From: Glandiceps talaboti
Lineage: Eukaryota > Hemichordata > Enteropneusta > Spengelidae
Direction of reading: 5' to 3'
NCBI RefSeq assembly: GCF_964340395.1
Contig: NC_135553.1
Span: 3,923,501-3,987,500 of the forward strand
DNA: 64,000 nt
The notes beneath the pieces are model-generated. The model was not told the origin of the DNA, made no database searches, and was given only the letters and a program-made list of their open reading frames with translations. Numbering within the stretch: position 1 is the first letter of the stretch; each line of letters starts with the position of its first letter. Of the stretch, positions 60,350 to 64,000 are shown piece by piece. The translations under genes and the position numbers were made by a program.

Positions 60350-60688
60350 CACAGGGGCGTGTAATATTTCATAGATTGTTGTTTTCCAGGTCTACAGACT
60401 AAATATAACAACCTTTTGATTAATATATATTCCTACATGTAAAGGGAAGAGAGACACAGGGGCGTGTAATATTTCATAGATTGTTGTTTTCCAGGTCTAC
60501 AGACTAAATATAACAACCTGTTGATTAATATATATTCCTACATGTAAAGGGAAGAGACTAATATTTCTTAGTAGTATAGAGATTGATACATTTAGTGTAG
60601 CAGCAAGATTCGTGCGATATTTTCCTAAGAAAACGGCATTCTAAGCAATAAGAAAGCAATAATCTATGAAATATTACACGCCCCTGTG
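60350..60688. mobile_element. Inverted-repeat MITE with an internal 105-bp tandem duplication
   Basis: CACAGGGGCGTGTAATATTT and its exact complement form 28-bp ends. The left 105 bp is repeated once in tandem (60350-60454, 60455 to about 60555) including the terminal repeat. TACCAA lies beside both ends (60343 and 60690). The single-unit form is at 18962-19175. Confidence 0.85.
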
Positions 60689-60973
60689 ATACCAATAAAT
60701 CTAGAGAACGCCAGTCTCGGTTATATTAGCCACTCAACGCATCTCTATGTCAACGCCTATGGTGCACACCTCAAAAAACGAGTGACTGTCTGCAAATGAA
60801 TTTATCAGATTTGCGCTAGGAGATTGTTTGCACTGGGAACTATTGTTTAATCTCATTTTGCATGACAATCAACTTTAGATATAGTTTTCATTTTTAACTA
60901 TACCTCAAAGTATACAGCCAGTGTGGTACATATGTCATAATACATAGTTTGAATTTCTTTAATATGTACTTAC

Positions 60974-61178
60974 AAATACGACCGATGAATTCATGTTTGT
61001 TGACATGACAACCTGGATTTGAAACATTGTGGTCCAATAGATTTTTTTTAAATGTCCTCTCCAAGTTCACAACGCTTATCAACATTAGGATAAGTATAAC
61101 TGATTTAGACGAAAGTATCCCACAGAGATATCGTGACCCTGAAATGCCCCGACATCCTGAACACCAGCCTGAGATCAT
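60974..61178 (-). CDS. Possible first coding exon of an unknown gene
   Basis: From ATG at 61178 a 68-codon frame with a hydrophobic stretch (SVILILMLISVVNL) ends at a consensus GTAAGT donor (60973-60968) in phase 1. The rest, including NPGCHVNKHEFIGRI, is not recognised. No following exon could be paired with it. Support is the ATG, the hydrophobic segment and the donor only. Confidence 0.22.
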
Positions 61179-61544
61179 TAGTATAGCTTTATATGTACTT
61201 CCTTAAAATGTTAACCAATATCTTACTTAATTCAGACTGACTATACACGAACCGGTCTTTGAATGGTCTTTAACGAGAATTTAGTGATCGGAAGTTTAGT
61301 CAATCGAGCATTCGTGGACAGGCTGTAACTCGTTATATCGTACAGATAGTCTGACTCTATGTATACTGTATAGTATTATATTAGTTACTGTCCCTGATTA
61401 CGACAAGACAGATTGATGGGTTTCAAAGGTTGAAGCACTTGATCCAGTAGGTGATCTCAAAGATGCTGTCAGAAATCTAATTACCTTCCTTCTTCCTATA
61501 GGATAGTATTAATGTAGAGCGTTGGGGGCAAAGACCTTGTTTGA

Positions 61545-61830
61545 AATTAGCAATATGCTATAGCATCACCAGTTCAAAGACTATTCACTTTCTGGATTTT
61601 CAAAATTTTCGTCCGAAATTTTCCAAGAACGTAGTTTCTAGTTTGGCGATTTTTTAATTTGTCTGACATTTTGACTCCTATTTTCTGACAGAATGTAAAT
61701 ATTTGGTCCTTTTAGTTTCTGGCTGAAATGTAGATTTTTGACCTCTAGTTTTTGAAATTTTGTAACGTTTGTGCTTGTAATTTGAATACGCCAAGGTACA
61801 CTTGTACCCACTACCCAAGTACCCCCCCCC
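61545..61830. repeat. Dispersed repeat shared with 13.4 kb
   Basis: TTTCTGGCTGAAATGTAGA and GTGCTTGTAATTTGAAT runs match 13565-13660; the copy ends at a C-run (61826-61832). Confidence 0.6.
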
Positions 61831-62555
61831 CCGTTAGACCCCAGGAAGTGGAAAGCGCTATCATGTTGTAGATCATATTTCAGCCCTTGGCCTTCAAGTA
61901 CATGTACACGTTGTCTCGAGGAATCAAACACACAGATATTGACATACCTGTCCATCCCCTTGTATCCATGCTGTAGAATATTCATGTGAAGTTTACGAGT
62001 ACTTGAAAATAGCCCTACTCGGATATGTGAAAAATTGTTATCTGTTAGAGCTACAGAAAGAGTTGGTCCTGACCAAATGAATGGTGATATCTAATGTGTA
62101 TGGTTCCACTGATAAGATAACACTAATGCGAGAACCTGAGAATAAATTATGGGCCTTTTAATTATACTCGATCACTGCATCATCTATATGCATCATTCTA
62201 TATGCATCATTCTCGGAAGGGGCCTCGCTAAACAAAAATATGTAAGAAGTGTATGCGTCGTGAGTATATAGGGACCTAGGTGTATACTAGAGACCTAAAA
62301 TTATGTAATCAGACGGTCATCTATCTTGATAATCTTATCTAAGGCTATAGTCTAAAACACAAGTTGGTTAACGTATAATTAATGACTATATATGTTCAGC
62401 ATGGATGTAGGATCTGGTATTTTATCCAATGTATTCAATTAATAATCCTTCCATAAAGACGTATACTCATCAATGCAATATAAAGTCACTGCAGTTACAC
62501 GACAAACCTATACAATATCATATATACATAGACTGGGATAGAATAATCAATTTCA
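61831..62555. other. Intergenic DNA, no supported gene
   Basis: Only a short duplication (TCTATATGCATCATTC) near 62180 is seen. Confidence 0.45.
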
Positions 62556-63073
62556 TTCAAAGTACAATGCAATACAATGCAATGCAATACGACACTAAAC
62601 AATACGTTTAATTACTACAGTACAAGGCAACACAATTCAATACAATACAATCTAGGATGTAACAGTACAATCGACACAACAACACAATGCAGTACAATAC
62701 AAAGCAATACGAAAGAAAATACAATACAATGCAGTGTAATACAATACATCGACCAAAAAATGCAATACAATATAATACAAAATATAATCTAACAAAATAC
62801 AATAGACCGTGCAACACACTGAACACAATACAATGCAACCCAATCTACTCCGATCTACTCCAATCCAATCTAATATAACCCAATCCAATCCAATCCAATC
62901 CAATCCAATGTAATCTAATCTAATCTAATCTAATCTAATCTAATCTAATCTAGTCTAGTCTAGTCTAATCTAATCTAATCTAGTCTAGTCTAGTCTAATC
63001 TAATCTAATCTAATCCAATCCAATCCAATCTAATCCAATCCAATCTAATCTAATCTAATCCAATCTAATCTAT
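62556..63073. repeat. Pentanucleotide arrays (CAATA)n to (CAATC/TAATC)n
   Basis: A diverged CAATA-rich half (62560-62860) grades into a cleaner CAATC/TAATC array (62870-63073) with TAGTC variants. Confidence 0.92.
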
Positions 63074-63591
63074 GCAAAACTACATCAAAGAAACCAATAC
63101 TTTCAATACTGTGATTTCAGACTAAAACCTTCAGCATGGAGATAAAACGTAGCCTGTCCAAGTAATTCCTAACTTACTTTATCAAACAAGGCAATGCATG
63201 AATATGGAAGTACTAATTCGCACATTTTTTGAAAACATTCAGGTATTTTATTCAGAGAAAAATCAACGCAAAGACTCCGTAATATATTGTTTACTGTGAA
63301 AAGTTCAATATGTTAATTTATTAGGCTGGTTTACCTCACAGTACGCATGTCTTCAGAGTTTCTTCTCGTTAGTGCTGGGATTTCTTGGAGAAGCGCTTAT
63401 TAAATACGATCTTACATTGATTCCATAAATTATATTGCATGTAAATGTCCCCTTTCCTGTTTTTATCAAAACATGTCTTCATTCACAGTTTAAATTTTAA
63501 TACAGCCATCCGATAATGAGAGTGTAAACAGCGCCACCTCGTGACAGTAGACTCTTATTGTCAATGTCTTACAACAGTTCTGCAGTAGAAC

Positions 63592-64000
63592 TCACAAATA
63601 TGATATACCTGTACCCCTCGAGCTATCAGGGCTTCTGTCGACAAATATCGTTAAACGTCGGCCCTGTCTACCATGGCCAACCATCCTAGTCATACCAAAA
63701 CGTTTATGACGTTGGAATCCCATGGGTGCACCCAGAGGAAACCTCATAACCCTTTCGCCACCGAGACGCCCGCTACGGTAGCAAAATATAAATAATCCAC
63801 AAATGAAAAGAAAGGTCCCACCAAAAATAGCGCTTATCAAGCCAGTTTCTACCTTGGCTGTAAATGCATCATTGATATTTTCAACTATAGCAATTAATAC
63901 GTGTAGCAAACCCTGTTTGTATCTCTTGTTCTTGAAATACCACCGAGTACTTTTATAAATAGATTGCACTTCATTTAAAGTCAATTTTTGTCTGGTTCCG
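63592..64000 (-). CDS. Second MOLO1/TPM-family gene, last or late exon, cut by the window edge
   Basis: The minus-strand frame reads in from the window edge with GTRQKLTLNEVQSIYK, equivalent to GKTTSKVVSDIELGQIYHK in the MOLO1 gene at 36814, then KQGLLHVLIAIVENI, then a membrane helix (GLISAIFGGTFLFICGLFIF) and a basic cytoplasmic tail of about 60 residues with RRLTIFVDRSPDSS. It stops at TGA (63594-63592), or may be spliced at ACAG|GTATAT just before. It is a paralogue of the first MOLO1 gene on the same strand, with a longer tail. The N-terminal exons lie to the right of the window. The role as a surface modulator of ligand-gated channels is inferred from the family. Confidence 0.78.
   Translation of the reverse strand, partial: GTRQKLTLNEVQSIYKSTRWYFKNKRYKQGLLHVLIAIVENINDAFTAKVETGLISAIFGGTFLFICGLFIFCYRSGRLGGERVMRFPLGAPMGFQRHKRFGMTRMVGHGRQGRRLTIFVDRSPDSSRGTGISYL

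Overview
The window is AT-rich, intron-rich animal nuclear DNA, crowded with microsatellites, tRNA-derived SINEs and short inverted-repeat elements. Spliced genes with GT-AG introns, a metazoan mitochondrial carrier, MOLO1-family receptor-modulator genes and several TIR-domain genes point to a non-vertebrate animal, probably a marine lophotrochozoan or invertebrate deuterostome. Microsatellite-tailed tandem-monomer elements like the bivalve 'pearl' type fit this, but the species cannot be fixed from sequence alone. I found no retroviral, LTR, Polinton or capsid-bearing sequence.

Layout: 40-2401 (+) holds the last five coding exons of the mitochondrial glycine carrier SLC25A38. At 6450-6948 (-) lies a frameshifted relic of a condensation/acyltransferase-fold gene that still carries its HHxxxDG motif, next to a 60-bp tandem array. 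From 8.5 to 32.4 kb there are three related TIR-domain genes. TIR-A (8534-16797, +) has a long charged linker and a possible CaaX lipid-anchor end. TIR-B (20174-24877, +) is a complete six-exon gene with three C-terminal membrane segments. TIR-C (32369-29126, -) is short and predicted soluble. Each begins with one TIR exon that ends in a phase-1 intron. The shared layout suggests local duplication of one signalling domain with different tails.

From 36.8 to 57.6 kb (-) there is a four-exon MOLO1/TPM-family gene: signal peptide, extracellular domain, one C-terminal membrane helix, 249 aa, all splice phases consistent. Its first intron is about 13.4 kb and is filled with ACAT, CAT/CTT and other microsatellites. 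A second MOLO1-family gene on the same strand runs off the right edge (63592-64000).

Between the genes are at least five families of non-autonomous elements (TTAA-flanked MITEs, perfect hairpin elements with target duplications, a 706-bp foldback, tandem-monomer elements, SINEs), a minisatellite of about thirty 50-bp units in a TIR-A intron, and a cluster of CRE-like palindromes inside the MOLO1 gene. All splice models come from reading splice sites and phase by eye. Those of SLC25A38, TIR-B and the MOLO1 gene are strongest; the last exons of TIR-A and TIR-C are tentative.
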